Notes: generated from the letters alone by a model not told the origin. A stretch of 64,000 bases of DNA from Croceibacterium_B sp963783195 (GCA_963783195.1 CAWAMV010000004.1:620001-684000), one strand, 5' to 3'; shown: positions 25,744-37,624, counted from the stretch's first letter. Translations and numbers: made by a program.

Positions 25744-26346
25744 ATGAATCGCACGATAGCCGCAGGGATCGTCCTGCTCGCCGCCGCGCCTGCGCTGGCG
25801 CAGGACGATGCCTCCGCCAACTGGAACAAGGTCGTCGCCTGTGCGCAGGACCGGAGCGAGAAGCGCCGCCACGAGTGTATCGACCGTGTGCTGGCGGAAT
25901 CGGGAGTGCTGAATAGCGAGAAACGCGTGGAAACCCTGCGCCAGGACGAGCGCAGGTCTTTCGGGCTCTCGCCGGTCCAGAAGGAACTGGCTGCGCGCAA
26001 GGCCGAGGCGGCGAGCGCCGCGCCGGGGCCGCAGCCTGCCCCCGCAGCGCCCCCGGTTGCCGCGGTGGCCGCGCATCCCGCACGGGCGCCCGCCACGCCC
26101 GCAGCTCCGCCCGAGGCGGAGAAGCTCGATACCCTCGCTACCGAGGTTTCAAAGGCGTTCGACCCCGGAAACCGGCTGATGGTTTTCGTCACCACCGATG
26201 GGCAGGTCTGGCAGCAGAGCGAGCGCAAGGATATCGGCTTGCCGCCCAAAGCGGGCACTGCCTTCACGGTCGAACGCGCCGCGATGGGCGGGTTCATCTG
26301 CAAGGTGGGGAATTCGCGCTCGTTCCGCTGCCGCCGGCAGGGCTGA
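25744..26346 (+). CDS. Secreted Ala/Pro-rich hypothetical protein
   Basis: A 200-residue protein with a clear signal peptide (MNRTIAAGIVLLAAAPALAQ). The mature N-terminal part has two cysteines (VVACAQDRSEKRRHECIDRVL), then a low-complexity alanine/proline linker (about 85-130), then a C-terminal domain with VFVTTDGQVWQQSE and FICKVGNSRSFRCRRQG. The latter pattern (Trp-Gln then a small beta domain with two cysteines) recurs in sphingomonad periplasmic proteins of unknown function. It is divergent from the selenoprotein gene across a 116-base spacer; no functional tie to selenium is visible. Confidence 0.8.
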   Translation: MNRTIAAGIVLLAAAPALAQDDASANWNKVVACAQDRSEKRRHECIDRVLAESGVLNSEKRVETLRQDERRSFGLSPVQKELAARKAEAASAAPGPQPAPAAPPVAAVAAHPARAPATPAAPPEAEKLDTLATEVSKAFDPGNRLMVFVTTDGQVWQQSERKDIGLPPKAGTAFTVERAAMGGFICKVGNSRSFRCRRQG

Positions 26347-26352
26347 GCGGGT

Positions 26353-26385
26353 CGGCGGCCCCGGGGAAACTCCCCGGGGCCGCCG
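26353..26385. terminator. Strong hairpin between convergent genes
   Basis: A perfect 15-base-pair inverted repeat (CGGCGGCCCCGGGGA and its complement) with loop AAC fills the 45-base gap between the secreted hypothetical protein and the TonB receptor. No T tract follows on either strand. It probably acts as a bidirectional terminator or mRNA 3' end protector. Confidence 0.7.
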
Positions 26386-26391
26386 GGCCGA

Positions 26392-29300
26392 TTACATCGA
26401 GATCTTCGCTCCGATGTAGAAGGTGCGCCCGATCACGTCATAGGCGCCCGGGTCGGTCTGGCCGCTGGCGGTGTTGTAGGCCCCGACGCGGCCGGTGGTG
26501 AGAGTGTTCACCCCGACCCGCGGGGGCTGGCGATCGAACAGGTTGTCGACCCCCATGCGAAGCTCGACCTGGTCGAGCAGTTCGTAGCGGGCGCTCAGCG
26601 CGAACCAGTCGTACGCCTTGGTGTCGGCCACCGTCGAAGCGGGGTTCAGCACCTTGGCCACGCTGCGGGTTTCAGGCAGATGGCGCCAGCTCAGCGCGAT
26701 CGAGCCCGGCCCGAAGTTGTAGTTCGCCGTCGTGAACGTCTTCCAGCGGAACTGCGAACCGAACGGCGGGGTCAGCACGTTCACCGTCCCCGAGGAATCG
26801 GCGTAGTGCTGCACCGGCGAGGTCGCGGTGAGCTGGAAGTCGTACTTGTCGAGGTAGGTGAAATTGGCGCTGATGCCGAATGTCCCGCTGTCGCCGCCAA
26901 GCCCGGGAACGGGGATCGCCCAGTCGATCGTGGCGTCGACGCCCGCAGTGCTGACGAGGCCGAGGTTACGATATTTCGCCGTCGTCGAGACCCACCCGCC
27001 ATCGTTCGGCCGGCGCAGGATGAGCTGGCAGAACTCGTTGTTGACGTCGTAGGTCGGGTTCGAGCCGGTCGCGTTGAAGCACTCCTGGTAGACGTACTGC
27101 GTTGTCGCCGGCGCGATCGCTTTCTGGATCTTGATGTTGTAGTAATCGACCGTGAGCGCGAAGCGGCCGAAGTCGGTCATGCCCGGCGTCCGCAGCACGA
27201 AGCCCGCCGTGATCGTACGCGCCTCTTCGGGTTTCAGACCGGTGTTGCCGATGGTCTGATCACGGCCGAGCGGCTGGATCGGGTTGAAGTTGGGCGAGAA
27301 GAACGTGGCGTTGACCAGTGTCGAGCCGGCCGGCATGCCGGGCAGCTTGTTGCACAGGTCGATGACCTTCTGGCGATCCGGGTTGGAGGCCACGTTGCCG
27401 TAAGCGGCCGAGGTCAACGTCGAACAGGCGTCTGCGTCGGGCCACTGGACGGTCGAGAAGGTGCCCGGCGTGAACAACTCGGCCACGTTTGGCGCGCGGT
27501 TGGCCACCTGGTAGCCGCCGCGGAACGACAGGAAGTCGGTCGCTTCCCAGTTTCCGGTCACCTTCCATGTCGAGACGCTGCCGGCGGTGTTGTAATCCGA
27601 CAGGCGATAGCCCGCGTTGATGTCGAGTTGCTGGATGAACGGCAGGTCGTGCAGAACCGGCACGAGGACTTCGCCGTAGATCTCCTTCACGCTCACCTTG
27701 CCCGAAGTGGGCTTGGTCACGAACAGGCCGATCGGGTTGGTGTTGATGTTGTTTCCGCTGAACCCGTCGTCGGGATCGAACGAGTAGGAGTTGTCGCGAT
27801 AGTCGGCACCGAAGGCCGCCTTGAGCGGACCGGCCGGCAGTTCGAACAGCGTACCCTGGATGTCCAGTTCCACCTGGTTCTGGGTCAGGTTGGTCAGGTT
27901 CTTCAGGTTCGCGCTGATGATGTCGACGCAGTCCTGCGAAAGCGCTGCCTGGGTGAACGGGTTGAGCCCGCTGGTGCACTTCGCGTCGGTGCCGAGACGG
28001 AAGTTCTGCGCCAGGAAACCGGCTCCGTAATTGGGCGCACTGACCAGCGCCTGCAGGCGCGACTGGTCGATCACGTTGTGCATGAGCACTTCCTGCTTCG
28101 TGTTGCCGTGCGACCCGAACGCGTCGAAGGTCCAGTCGCCCAGCCCCATGTTGCCGCGTACGCCGACCAGCAGTTCGAAACTGGTATTGGTGTTGTCGGT
28201 CGTGACCGAGGTCACGCCGAGCAGCGGTTGCACCAGTTCCCACGGATCGTTCGGGAAGGGCCGGCTTTTCAGTACGTTGCACAGCGCGGTCGGCACCGCG
28301 TGGTTGACCGACGCACCGCAAGTCGCCGCATCGAACGGAACCGCCGTACCCCACTGGAGATACGACGCGGTGGCGTTCGCCTGCCTGGTCTTGGTCTTGA
28401 TCTGGTTGAAGTTGCCCTGGACGTACGCGGTAATGTCCGGGGTGACGTCGTAATAGGCGTTGGCGAACAGCGAATAGCGCTGCAGCGGGAGCGAGATGTA
28501 CGCGTCCGACTGATTGCTCGCCAGGTTCTGCGCGATCACGTTGCCCGAAGCATCGCGGATGTTGATGTAGCGATAATCGGGATAGCCCGCCGAGCCGGTG
28601 TAGCCCGGGGTCGTGATCTTGCTGTTCTGGCCATAGACATTGGAGAACGGCGTAGAGTTCAGCGGATTGGCCGCCGGGTTGAAGAACAGGTAGACCGAAC
28701 TGGCCGTGCGCACGTCGCCCGGGACGTAGCCCTGCACACCGGCGAAGGCCGCGTCGAGCGCCGCCTGCGTCGGCGCATTACCCAGGTGCGGATAGATGGC
28801 GGTGTTGTTCGCCGCGGGAGCGAACTGGTAGCCGTAGAATTGCGGGAAGGTGCCGACGACGTTCGAATCCGGGTCGGTGAACTGGTTGCGGAAGAACGAG
28901 CGGTCGATCGCTTCGATCGCGCCGCGCTTGGCGACGCCGATGCCGACCATCGCGTTGCCGCGGCCATCGGCGAAGTCCGAACCGACGAGGGCGGACAGCT
29001 CGTACTCCCGTCCGTCGCCGTGGCTGTTAAAGCCGGTCTGCCCATCCAGCGTGATCCCGTTGAAGTGCCGCTTCAGCTTAAAGTTCACGACGCCGGCGAC
29101 CGCGTCCGCGCCGTAAGTCGCGCCTGCACCGCCCGTGATCACCTCTACCCCGTCGAGCGCGGCCTTGGGAATGGTGTTGAGATCGACCAGCAGCGCGGCG
29201 TTGGCCGGCTGGGTGCGCCGGCCGTCGAGCAGGACCAGCGTGCGATTGGCGCCCAGGCCGCGCAGGTTGACCGTGGCGATGCCGGGGCTGGACGTCGGGT

Positions 29301-29640
29301 TGGGCTGGACGTCGCCCGCGCTCGTCGCCTGGTTCGCGCCGGCGACGAACTGCGGCATCTTGCCGAGCGTCTGGTCGAGCGAGACCGACGCGGTATTCTC
29401 GAGCATCTCCTGCCCGACGGTGACGATGGGCGTTTCCGAATCATAGTCGCGACGCACGATGCGCGAGCCGGTGACGATGATTGGCTCGCCTGCGTTTTCG
29501 GCACTCTCATCGCCGCTTGCGTCACCGCTGCCGTCCTGGTCCTGGGCCAGGGCCGCGGGCGCGGCCGCCAGCAAGTACAGCGCGCTCGATCCCACGAGCG
29601 CGGCGCGCACGGCGCGATTAACCTGCGATCTGCAAATCAT
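26392..29640 (-). CDS. TonB-dependent outer-membrane receptor
   Basis: A 1082-residue receptor, from ATG 29640 (MICRSQVNRAVRAALVG) after an AGGGAG site. A signal peptide ends near AALAQDQ, a short acidic segment follows, then the TonB-box-like EPIIVTGSRI and a plug domain (about 50-190) with NLRGLGANRTLVLLDGRR and VITGGAGATYGADAVAGVVN. The long barrel ends in the typical VDNLFDRQPPRVG and a terminal GRTFYIGAKISM whose aromatic third-last strand suits outer-membrane insertion. The sequence resembles large sphingomonad receptors; the ligand is not identifiable. No TonB/ExbBD or fecIR-type genes are adjacent. Confidence 0.93.
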   Translation of the reverse strand: MICRSQVNRAVRAALVGSSALYLLAAAPAALAQDQDGSGDASGDESAENAGEPIIVTGSRIVRRDYDSETPIVTVGQEMLENTASVSLDQTLGKMPQFVAGANQATSAGDVQPNPTSSPGIATVNLRGLGANRTLVLLDGRRTQPANAALLVDLNTIPKAALDGVEVITGGAGATYGADAVAGVVNFKLKRHFNGITLDGQTGFNSHGDGREYELSALVGSDFADGRGNAMVGIGVAKRGAIEAIDRSFFRNQFTDPDSNVVGTFPQFYGYQFAPAANNTAIYPHLGNAPTQAALDAAFAGVQGYVPGDVRTASSVYLFFNPAANPLNSTPFSNVYGQNSKITTPGYTGSAGYPDYRYINIRDASGNVIAQNLASNQSDAYISLPLQRYSLFANAYYDVTPDITAYVQGNFNQIKTKTRQANATASYLQWGTAVPFDAATCGASVNHAVPTALCNVLKSRPFPNDPWELVQPLLGVTSVTTDNTNTSFELLVGVRGNMGLGDWTFDAFGSHGNTKQEVLMHNVIDQSRLQALVSAPNYGAGFLAQNFRLGTDAKCTSGLNPFTQAALSQDCVDIISANLKNLTNLTQNQVELDIQGTLFELPAGPLKAAFGADYRDNSYSFDPDDGFSGNNINTNPIGLFVTKPTSGKVSVKEIYGEVLVPVLHDLPFIQQLDINAGYRLSDYNTAGSVSTWKVTGNWEATDFLSFRGGYQVANRAPNVAELFTPGTFSTVQWPDADACSTLTSAAYGNVASNPDRQKVIDLCNKLPGMPAGSTLVNATFFSPNFNPIQPLGRDQTIGNTGLKPEEARTITAGFVLRTPGMTDFGRFALTVDYYNIKIQKAIAPATTQYVYQECFNATGSNPTYDVNNEFCQLILRRPNDGGWVSTTAKYRNLGLVSTAGVDATIDWAIPVPGLGGDSGTFGISANFTYLDKYDFQLTATSPVQHYADSSGTVNVLTPPFGSQFRWKTFTTANYNFGPGSIALSWRHLPETRSVAKVLNPASTVADTKAYDWFALSARYELLDQVELRMGVDNLFDRQPPRVGVNTLTTGRVGAYNTASGQTDPGAYDVIGRTFYIGAKISM

Positions 29641-29968
29641 GTCCAACTCCCTGTGCTCCCCGGTGCGGCTTCCCGGCCGCCCGGATTTTTTTCGATGGGA
29701 CTCGTGGAGACAGGTTTGCATCCGCGCGTGAAGGCAGATCGCGAGCCAGCGCGCCCCCCCAAGTCCCGAACTGTCCGGTCTGTCGGCCGGGCCGGAAACT
29801 CCGACAATTCAGGACATATTCGACTTTCGCGCCGTAGCCAAACTTATTCGTATGCTAACTAATAGGGGTGCAATCGATAGGAATGAAACAAGCGGGACCG
29901 CTTCGGCCCCGCGCAGGAGAAGGAGCCGCGACGGCGGCGGCTCCCCTCATCAGTGCGATAACCCGGGG
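29641..29968. other. Intergenic region between TonB receptor start and gyrB end
   Basis: A 328-base gap. The gyrB side holds a hairpin (29892-29912). The receptor side should hold its promoter; it is AT-richer around 29808-29865 (TTCAGGACATATTCGAC and TTATTCGTATGCTAAC) but I cannot assign hexamers with confidence. No ORF with a convincing ribosome site. Confidence 0.5.
29892..29912 (-). terminator. Probable gyrB terminator
   Basis: On the minus strand GCGGGGCCG-AAG-CGGTCCCGC folds into a hairpin (one G-U pair), followed by TTGTTTC. It lies 56 bases after the gyrB stop. Confidence 0.6.
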
Positions 29969-32461
<2,493 letters not shown>

Positions 32462-32468
32462 GCCGAGC

Positions 32469-32497
32469 ATATAGGGTTTCGCGAGCCGAATCCCAAG
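32469..32497 (-). promoter_or_regulatory. gyrB promoter, CTTGGG-N17-CTATAT
   Basis: CTTGGG (32492-32497) and CTATAT (32469-32474) on the minus strand are 17 bases apart, close to the CTTGAC-N17-CTATAT pattern of alphaproteobacterial housekeeping promoters. The predicted start of transcription falls on the gyrB ATG. Confidence 0.7.
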
Positions 32498-32575
32498 CTG
32501 AACCGGGGCATTTTGCACAAGAGCGAAGCGCGGTTATCACTTGGACCGGGCGCGGTGGTTTTCAGGGGGGATTCG

Positions 32576-35386
32576 ATGGGCAGGGTTGCACTCGGTCTGG
32601 CGCTCGGCGCTGTGTTGGCGGGCGCGCCGCTGGCAGCGCAGGAGTCCCGCCACCCGGCGCTCGATGCGCTTGTCGCCAGGGCGGAGGCGGCCGATCCCAA
32701 TGCGGACCCGGTCGCCTACCACGCCAATTTCGTCGCCGCGCTGGACGAGGCGCGCAAGTATTTCGCCGCCGGGTCGCCCGAGATGGCCGAGCGGGAGCTG
32801 GGCGTCGCCACCGGGCTGGCCGCGCAGCAGAAGTTCGCCGAGGCCGCGCCGATGCTGGCCCGGCTCATGCCGGTGCTCGAGGCGAACCAGCCGGCCTTCC
32901 GCAAGGGACTGATGGATGCGCTGAGCCTGCAGGGCTACATCGCGACCTTCACCGGCGACCATGCGACGTCGGTTTCCGCGATGGGCAAGGCGCTCGCTCT
33001 CCAGCGCGAAATGGCCGGCGGCACGCCCAGCGTGGAACTGGCCAAGGCGATCGCCAACCTTGGCGCGGTCCTTCGCGAGGCGGGCGATCCGGCCACCGCG
33101 CTGCGCTACAACACCGAGGCGCTGGCCATGCTGCCCGCGCTCGATCCACCGCCGCCCGACGGCGCGCTGTGGTACGCCAACCGCGCCGCCTACCTGCGCG
33201 AACTGGGCCGCGACGACGAGGCGATCGCGACCTCCTACGAAGGGCTCGGCTATGCCGAGAAGGCGCTGCCCCAAGGCCATCCGTTGATCGCCAATCTCTA
33301 CGCCAATCTCGGGATGCTACTCATCCGCCAGGGCCGCCCTACTGCTGCGCTGCCGTTGACCCGCAAGGCTTTCGAGATGACCGAGGCGGCCGCTGGCGGG
33401 CCGAACCAGAACAGCGCCACCATGCGCGCGATCTTCGCCACGGCGCTGGTCCAGGCCGGGCGCTTCGCGGAAGGGGCGGCGTTTCTCGAACAGGCGATCC
33501 CGCTGATCGACGCGCAACTCGGGCCGGAAAGCAACCGGGCACTGCAGGCGCGCGAGGCGCTGGCCCGCACGCTGCTGCGGCTTGGGCGGCTGGACGAGGC
33601 GCGCGATCTCGAGATCAAGGTGATGGCCGCCCGCGACGCGCGGCTCGCGCCGGGCCATGTCGGCCGGATGGAAGCGCGCCAGGTGCTCGGCTCGATCGAG
33701 CTTGCCCGCGGCGACGCGCGGGCGGCCGAGGCCGTGCTCGCCGAAGGCGTGGCCTTGCGCGCTGCGGCGATGCCTGCCTCGCATCCCGATCTTCTCGCCG
33801 AGCGGTCGCTCCTGCTCCTGGCCCGCAGTCGCGCAGGTTCGACCGGTGGCGACGCTCTCGCGGCAGAGGCCCGGGGCCTCCTCGCCGCGCTGGAAAATGC
33901 CGCCAACCTCAGCAGTTCGGGCCTGAGCGTCGCGCTACGGTTTTCGTTCGGCCACCTCGCCGAAGTGCTGGCCCGGGCGGGCGACGATGATGCGGCTTTC
34001 GAAGCCCAGCAGTGGTCGGCCCGGACGAGCGTCGACGATGCCGCGATCGCCGCCGAGATCGCGCGGCTCGAGGCGGCAGGGGGTAGCGCAACCACGCTGC
34101 TCGACGAGCGTCGGCGTCTGATCGTCGAGCGGACGAGCCTGCTTGCCTCGGCCGAGGCGCAGGTGGCGGATCCAAAGGACGAATTTGACGTCGCGCAGGC
34201 GAACGAACGGATCGATGCCCTGACCGCGCAGATCGCCGCGAGCGAGGGCGCGATCGCTGCTGGCGGCGGTGCGGTTCCGCGCTTTGCCGCGCTCGACCTT
34301 GCGGCAGTCAGCCGCGCGCTTGGGCCCGGCGAGGCCTTTCTCCAGGTGAACGAACTGCGCGACGGTTTCATCGTGACGGCCGCGACGGCGGAGCAAAGCT
34401 GGCAGTATCTCGTCCCCGACAGCGAGGCTGACCTGCGCGGACTTGCGGCGCGGTTGCGCAAGTCGCTCGATCCCGCGCGTGCCCGCGAGCCCTTCGATCG
34501 AAAGGCCGCGGCGGCCATATACGCGTCTCTCGTCCGGCCCGATGTGGCGCGGGGACTGGCCCGGGTGACGGAACTCAAGGTCAGCGCCAACGGTGCGCTC
34601 GGCGCCGTGCCTTTCGCGATCCTTGTGCCCGATGCCGCGAAGGGCGATTACCTGATCGACCGCGTGGCCATCACCCGCTTGCCGGGCGTGCCACGCGGTG
34701 CCGGGCGCGACCGGGCGCCGCCATCCCCGCGGCTCGTCGCCCTGGGCGATGTGGGCGGGCTCGATGGGGCGGAAGGGGAAGCCGCGCTGCGCGGCGGGCG
34801 CACGCTCGACCTCGCCGCGCTGCCGCGCTTGCCCGGTGCGGCGGCCGAGCTCGACGAGATCGCCCGCGTGCTGGGCGCGCGCGACCCCGTCATCCTGACC
34901 GGAGGCGCCGCGACGGAAGAGGCCTTGAGACAGGCGGAGATTACGCCCGGATCGGTCCTTGCCTTTGCCACGCACGGGCTGGTTTCGGGCGAGATCGAGG
35001 GCTTGCGCGAGCCCGCGCTCGTGCTGACAGCCGAGGGGGACGACGATGGTCTGCTGACCGCGAGCGAAATCGCCCGGCTCGACCTGCCCGCGCGCTGGGT
35101 GCTGCTGTCTGCCTGCAACACGGCCGCCGGGGCGGGGCCTGACGCGCCCGGCCTCTCGGGTCTGGCGCAGGCTTTCATGATGGCCGGGGCGGAAGAGATC
35201 CTCGCCACCCACTGGCCGGTGCGCGACGACATGGCGCGGCTCGTGGCGACCGGTACGCTACGCGCGGCGGCAGCCGGCGAGGCGCCAGCCCGGGCGCTGC
35301 GCCAAAGCATGCTCGCGGCGCGCGCGAGCGGCCGCCCGCAGGCGACGCATCCGGCGCTATGGGGAGCGTTCGAACTGGTGGAATGA
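32576..35386 (+). CDS. Exported TPR-CHAT protein (caspase-like peptidase fold)
   Basis: A 936-residue protein starting MGRVALGLALGAVLAGAPLAAQ (signal peptide) after an AGGGGGGATT site. Residues about 50-480 are helical repeats of TPR type (for example ANLGAVLREAGDPATALRYN and ANLGMLLIRQGRPTAALPL). A coiled helical linker follows, and the C-terminal 300 residues form a CHAT domain. The catalytic dyad of the caspase/separase clan is intact: His800 in FATHGL and Cys847 in LLSACNTAAG; the closing block is AEEILATHWPVRD. Known CHAT proteins are proteases (separase-like, Craspase) or inactive scaffolds. An exported one would act in the periplasm, which is unusual. No partner substrate gene is evident next to it. 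Confidence 0.88.
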   Translation: MGRVALGLALGAVLAGAPLAAQESRHPALDALVARAEAADPNADPVAYHANFVAALDEARKYFAAGSPEMAERELGVATGLAAQQKFAEAAPMLARLMPVLEANQPAFRKGLMDALSLQGYIATFTGDHATSVSAMGKALALQREMAGGTPSVELAKAIANLGAVLREAGDPATALRYNTEALAMLPALDPPPPDGALWYANRAAYLRELGRDDEAIATSYEGLGYAEKALPQGHPLIANLYANLGMLLIRQGRPTAALPLTRKAFEMTEAAAGGPNQNSATMRAIFATALVQAGRFAEGAAFLEQAIPLIDAQLGPESNRALQAREALARTLLRLGRLDEARDLEIKVMAARDARLAPGHVGRMEARQVLGSIELARGDARAAEAVLAEGVALRAAAMPASHPDLLAERSLLLLARSRAGSTGGDALAAEARGLLAALENAANLSSSGLSVALRFSFGHLAEVLARAGDDDAAFEAQQWSARTSVDDAAIAAEIARLEAAGGSATTLLDERRRLIVERTSLLASAEAQVADPKDEFDVAQANERIDALTAQIAASEGAIAAGGGAVPRFAALDLAAVSRALGPGEAFLQVNELRDGFIVTAATAEQSWQYLVPDSEADLRGLAARLRKSLDPARAREPFDRKAAAAIYASLVRPDVARGLARVTELKVSANGALGAVPFAILVPDAAKGDYLIDRVAITRLPGVPRGAGRDRAPPSPRLVALGDVGGLDGAEGEAALRGGRTLDLAALPRLPGAAAELDEIARVLGARDPVILTGGAATEEALRQAEITPGSVLAFATHGLVSGEIEGLREPALVLTAEGDDDGLLTASEIARLDLPARWVLLSACNTAAGAGPDAPGLSGLAQAFMMAGAEEILATHWPVRDDMARLVATGTLRAAAAGEAPARALRQSMLAARASGRPQATHPALWGAFELVE

Positions 35387-35418
35387 CGCCGGACGCAAAG
35401 GGTTCGGGCGCGTAAAGG

Positions 35419-35469
35419 AAGGGGCGCAGCCGCCGGGGAGAGGGAGAGGAGAGGGCGGCCGCGCCCCTT
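35419..35469. terminator. Long imperfect hairpin after the TPR-CHAT gene
   Basis: AAGGGGCGC pairs with GCGCCCCTT and GCCGCC with GGCGGC, with one A-C mismatch, around a purine-rich loop of 19 bases. It can serve both the CHAT gene and the small minus-strand ORF that ends 30 bases to the right; T tails are weak on both sides. Confidence 0.5.
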
Positions 35470-35498
35470 TCAGGGTCTTCGGCAGAAGTCCTGCGAGA

Positions 35499-35582
35499 TC
35501 AGACGATCGTCGCGGACAGCATCGCGCCGCTCAGAGTGGCGGCGGCGAGGAAGACCAGGATGTGCGATGCGAAATGGCGCAT
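35499..35582 (-). CDS. Tiny hydrophobic protein, 27 aa
   Basis: ATG at 35582, TGA at 35499-35501, with AGGAGC eight bases before the start. The product begins MRHFASHILVFLAAATLSGA and ends in ATIV: a short basic head and one hydrophobic helix. It could be a single-pass small membrane protein or a free signal-like peptide. No family recognised. A second tiny ORF lies 171 bases upstream on the same strand, and a TGTTGC/GCAACA inverted repeat sits between them. Confidence 0.5.
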   Translation of the reverse strand: MRHFASHILVFLAAATLSGAMLSATIV

Positions 35583-35705
35583 GGCGTTGCTCCTGTTCTG
35601 GTTATCGCCAGCTGGCAGCAAGGGGGGGAGAGGGCGCTGCCAGCCGGCTCGAGGGGCCAAATAGTGTTGCGCGCTTTTCAACTCAAATGCGAAAAACGCC
35701 ATAAG

Positions 35706-35724
35706 TGTTGCGTTTGATGCAACA
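35706..35724. promoter_or_regulatory. Inverted repeat TGTTGC-N7-GCAACA
   Basis: A perfect six-base inverted repeat with a seven-base spacer, upstream of the 27-codon ORF. The left arm overlaps the second copy of the direct repeat AGTGTTGCG. It looks like a dimeric regulator site, identity unknown. Confidence 0.4.
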
Positions 35725-35753
35725 GGATTCAGGCCCCTGCGCGCGCTGGCTGC

Positions 35754-35834
35754 TCAGAGCCAGAGCATCGGGTACGGATAGCGTCCGGCGTGTGCGAAAT
35801 ACGAGGTCACGATCTTCTTGGCGATGCGAATCAT
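35754..35834 (-). CDS. Tiny basic/aromatic protein, 26 aa
   Basis: ATG at 35834, TGA at 35754-35756, with AAAAGGAAA about seven bases before the start, one of the better ribosome sites in this area. The product starts MIRIAKKIVTSYFAHAG and ends YPYPMLWL: an amphipathic basic helix followed by an aromatic/proline tail. No family recognised. It could be a genuine small protein or a leader peptide. Confidence 0.5.
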   Translation of the reverse strand: MIRIAKKIVTSYFAHAGRYPYPMLWL

Positions 35835-36012
35835 GGCAGGTTTCCTTTTATGAATGGGTGAAGTCGGGCCCGCACTTTCGCAGGCCCATGCGATTTGTAT
35901 GCTGTGCTTACAATTGTGCACTGCACCATGTGGCGGCGCAATTGCGAAAAGGGGGATGGATGTTGCTTGGCGGACAACAGTCCCCGACGCTTGCGGCCGC
36001 CGGCGCGGCTCG

Positions 36013-36041
36013 CTTTACAGCCCGGCACGGCGACACTAACG
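36013..36041 (+). promoter_or_regulatory. guaA promoter, CTTTAC-N17-CTAACG
   Basis: CTTTAC (36013-36018) and CTAACG (36036-36041) are 17 bases apart, and the latter ends seven bases before the guaA ATG. There is no Shine-Dalgarno sequence, so a leaderless message is likely. Confidence 0.55.
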
Positions 36042-36048
36042 CCCCGTC

Positions 36049-37624
36049 ATGGACGCTGCGATACTCCCCAATTCCATCCTCATCGTCGATTTCGGCAGCC
36101 AGGTGACCCAGCTCATCGCGCGCCGGGTGCGCGAGGCCGGGGTCTATTCCGAGATCGCGCCCTTCACGCTGGCCGAAGAGGCGTTCCACCGGCTGAAACC
36201 GAAGGGCATCATCCTGTCGGGCTCCCCCGCCGGTGTGCCGGAGGAAGGCAGCCCGCGCGCGCCCCAACTGCTGTTCGAAGCTGGCATCCCGATCCTGGGC
36301 ATTTGCTATGGCCAGCAGGTCATGACCCATCAGCTGGGCGGCGAGGTTCGACCGGGGCACGAAACCGGGGAAGGCGGCGAGTTCGGCCGCGCCTACCTGA
36401 CGGTGACCGAGCCTTGCGCGCTGTTCGACGGATTATGGGACATCGGCGAACGCCACCAGGTCTGGATGAGCCACGGCGACAAGGTCACCCGATTTGCGCC
36501 CGGCTTCGAGATCGTCGCCGTCAGCGACGGCGCGCCCTTCGCGGTCATCGCCGACGAAGAGCGCCGGTTCTACGGCACCCAGTTCCACCCCGAGGTGGTC
36601 CACACGCCCGACGGCGGCAAGCTTATCGCCAACTTCGTCCATCGCGTCTGCGGCCTCGCCGGCGACTGGACCATGGCCGCCTACCGCGAGACCAAGGTCG
36701 CGCAGATCCGCGAGCAGGTCGGCGACGGCCGAAGTCATCTGTGGTCTGTCTGGCGGGGTGGACAGCTCGGTCGCGGCGATCCTGATCCACGAGGCGATCG
36801 GCGATCAGCTGACCTGCGTGTTCGTCGACCACGGCCTGTTGCGCCTGAACGAGCGCGAGCAGGTCGAGACCATGTTCCGCGACCACTACAACATCCCCCT
36901 GGTCGTGGTGGACGCCGAGGATCGCTTCATGAGCGGCCTCGCCGGCGAAACCGATCCCGAGAAGAAGCGCAAGTTCATCGGCAAGACCTTCATCGACGTG
37001 TTCGAGGAAGAGGCGGCGAAGATCGGCGGGGCGGATTTCCTCGCGCAGGGGACGCTCTATCCCGACGTGATCGAAAGCGTCAGCTTCACCGGCGGACCTT
37101 CGGTGACGATCAAGAGCCATCACAACGTCGGCGGTCTGCCCGAGCGGATGAACATGCAGCTTGTCGAGCCGCTGCGCGAGCTGTTCAAGGACGAGGTGCG
37201 CGAACTGGGCCGCGAACTGGGCCTGCCCGACATCTTCGTTGGCCGCCACCCGTTCCCCGGCCCGGGGCTTGCCATCCGTATTCCGGGCGAGGTGACCAGG
37301 GAACGGTGCGACATCCTGCGCAAGGCCGACGCGATTTACCTCGACGAGATTCGCAAGGCCGGGCTCTACGACGCGATCTGGCAGGCCTTTGCCGTGCTGT
37401 TGCCCGTCCGCACTGTCGGCGTGATGGGCGATTATCGCACTTATGACAGCGTGTGCGGCCTGCGCGCGGTGACCAGTACCGACGGCATGACGGCTGACGT
37501 CTACCCGTTCGACGCCAGCTTCCTGACCGGCGTCGCGACCCGCATCGTGAACGAGGTGCAGGGCGTGAACCGCGTGGTTTACGACTACACCAGCAAGCCG
37601 CCCGGCACCATCGAGTGGGAATGA
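36049..37624 (+). pseudogene. guaA: GMP synthase guaA, interrupted by one frameshift (likely sequence error)
   Basis: The glutaminase domain (residues 1-200: SGSPAGVPEEGSPRAP, GICYGQQVM nucleophile, FHPEVVHTPDGG) is in one frame from ATG 36049. The ATP pyrophosphatase domain (ICGLSGGVDSSVAAIL, then the dimerisation domain ending KPPGTIEWE) continues in the next frame. The switch is at 36732-36733, where one extra A in GGCCGAAGTC separates GDGR from VICGLSGG. Removing it restores one 524-residue protein of normal GuaA length with all motifs. GuaA makes GMP from XMP and is hard to lose in a free-living cell, so I regard the gene as functional in the organism and the indel as a probable sequencing error. 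Confidence 0.93.

Larger units (their letters stand above)
35387..36048. other. 662-base region with two tiny minus-strand ORFs, repeats and the guaA promoter
   Basis: No long gene lies here. It holds a hairpin (35419-35469), a 27-codon ORF (35499-35582), the direct repeat AGTGTTGCG (35661-35669 and 35704-35712), an inverted repeat at 35706-35724, a 26-codon ORF (35754-35834) and the guaA promoter (36013-36041). Base composition between 35640 and 35730 and between 35880 and 35950 is AT-richer than the surroundings. Confidence 0.6.

Noticed and set aside
26680..29862. A 1060-codon plus-strand frame over the TonB receptor
   Set aside because: Antisense shadow of a clear TonB-dependent receptor; the translation is rich in Arg, Val and Gly with no domain.
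36049..37446. A 465-codon protein in the first guaA frame
   Set aside because: After residue 228 the translation becomes Arg/Gly-rich nonsense while the next frame carries the conserved PP-loop domain.
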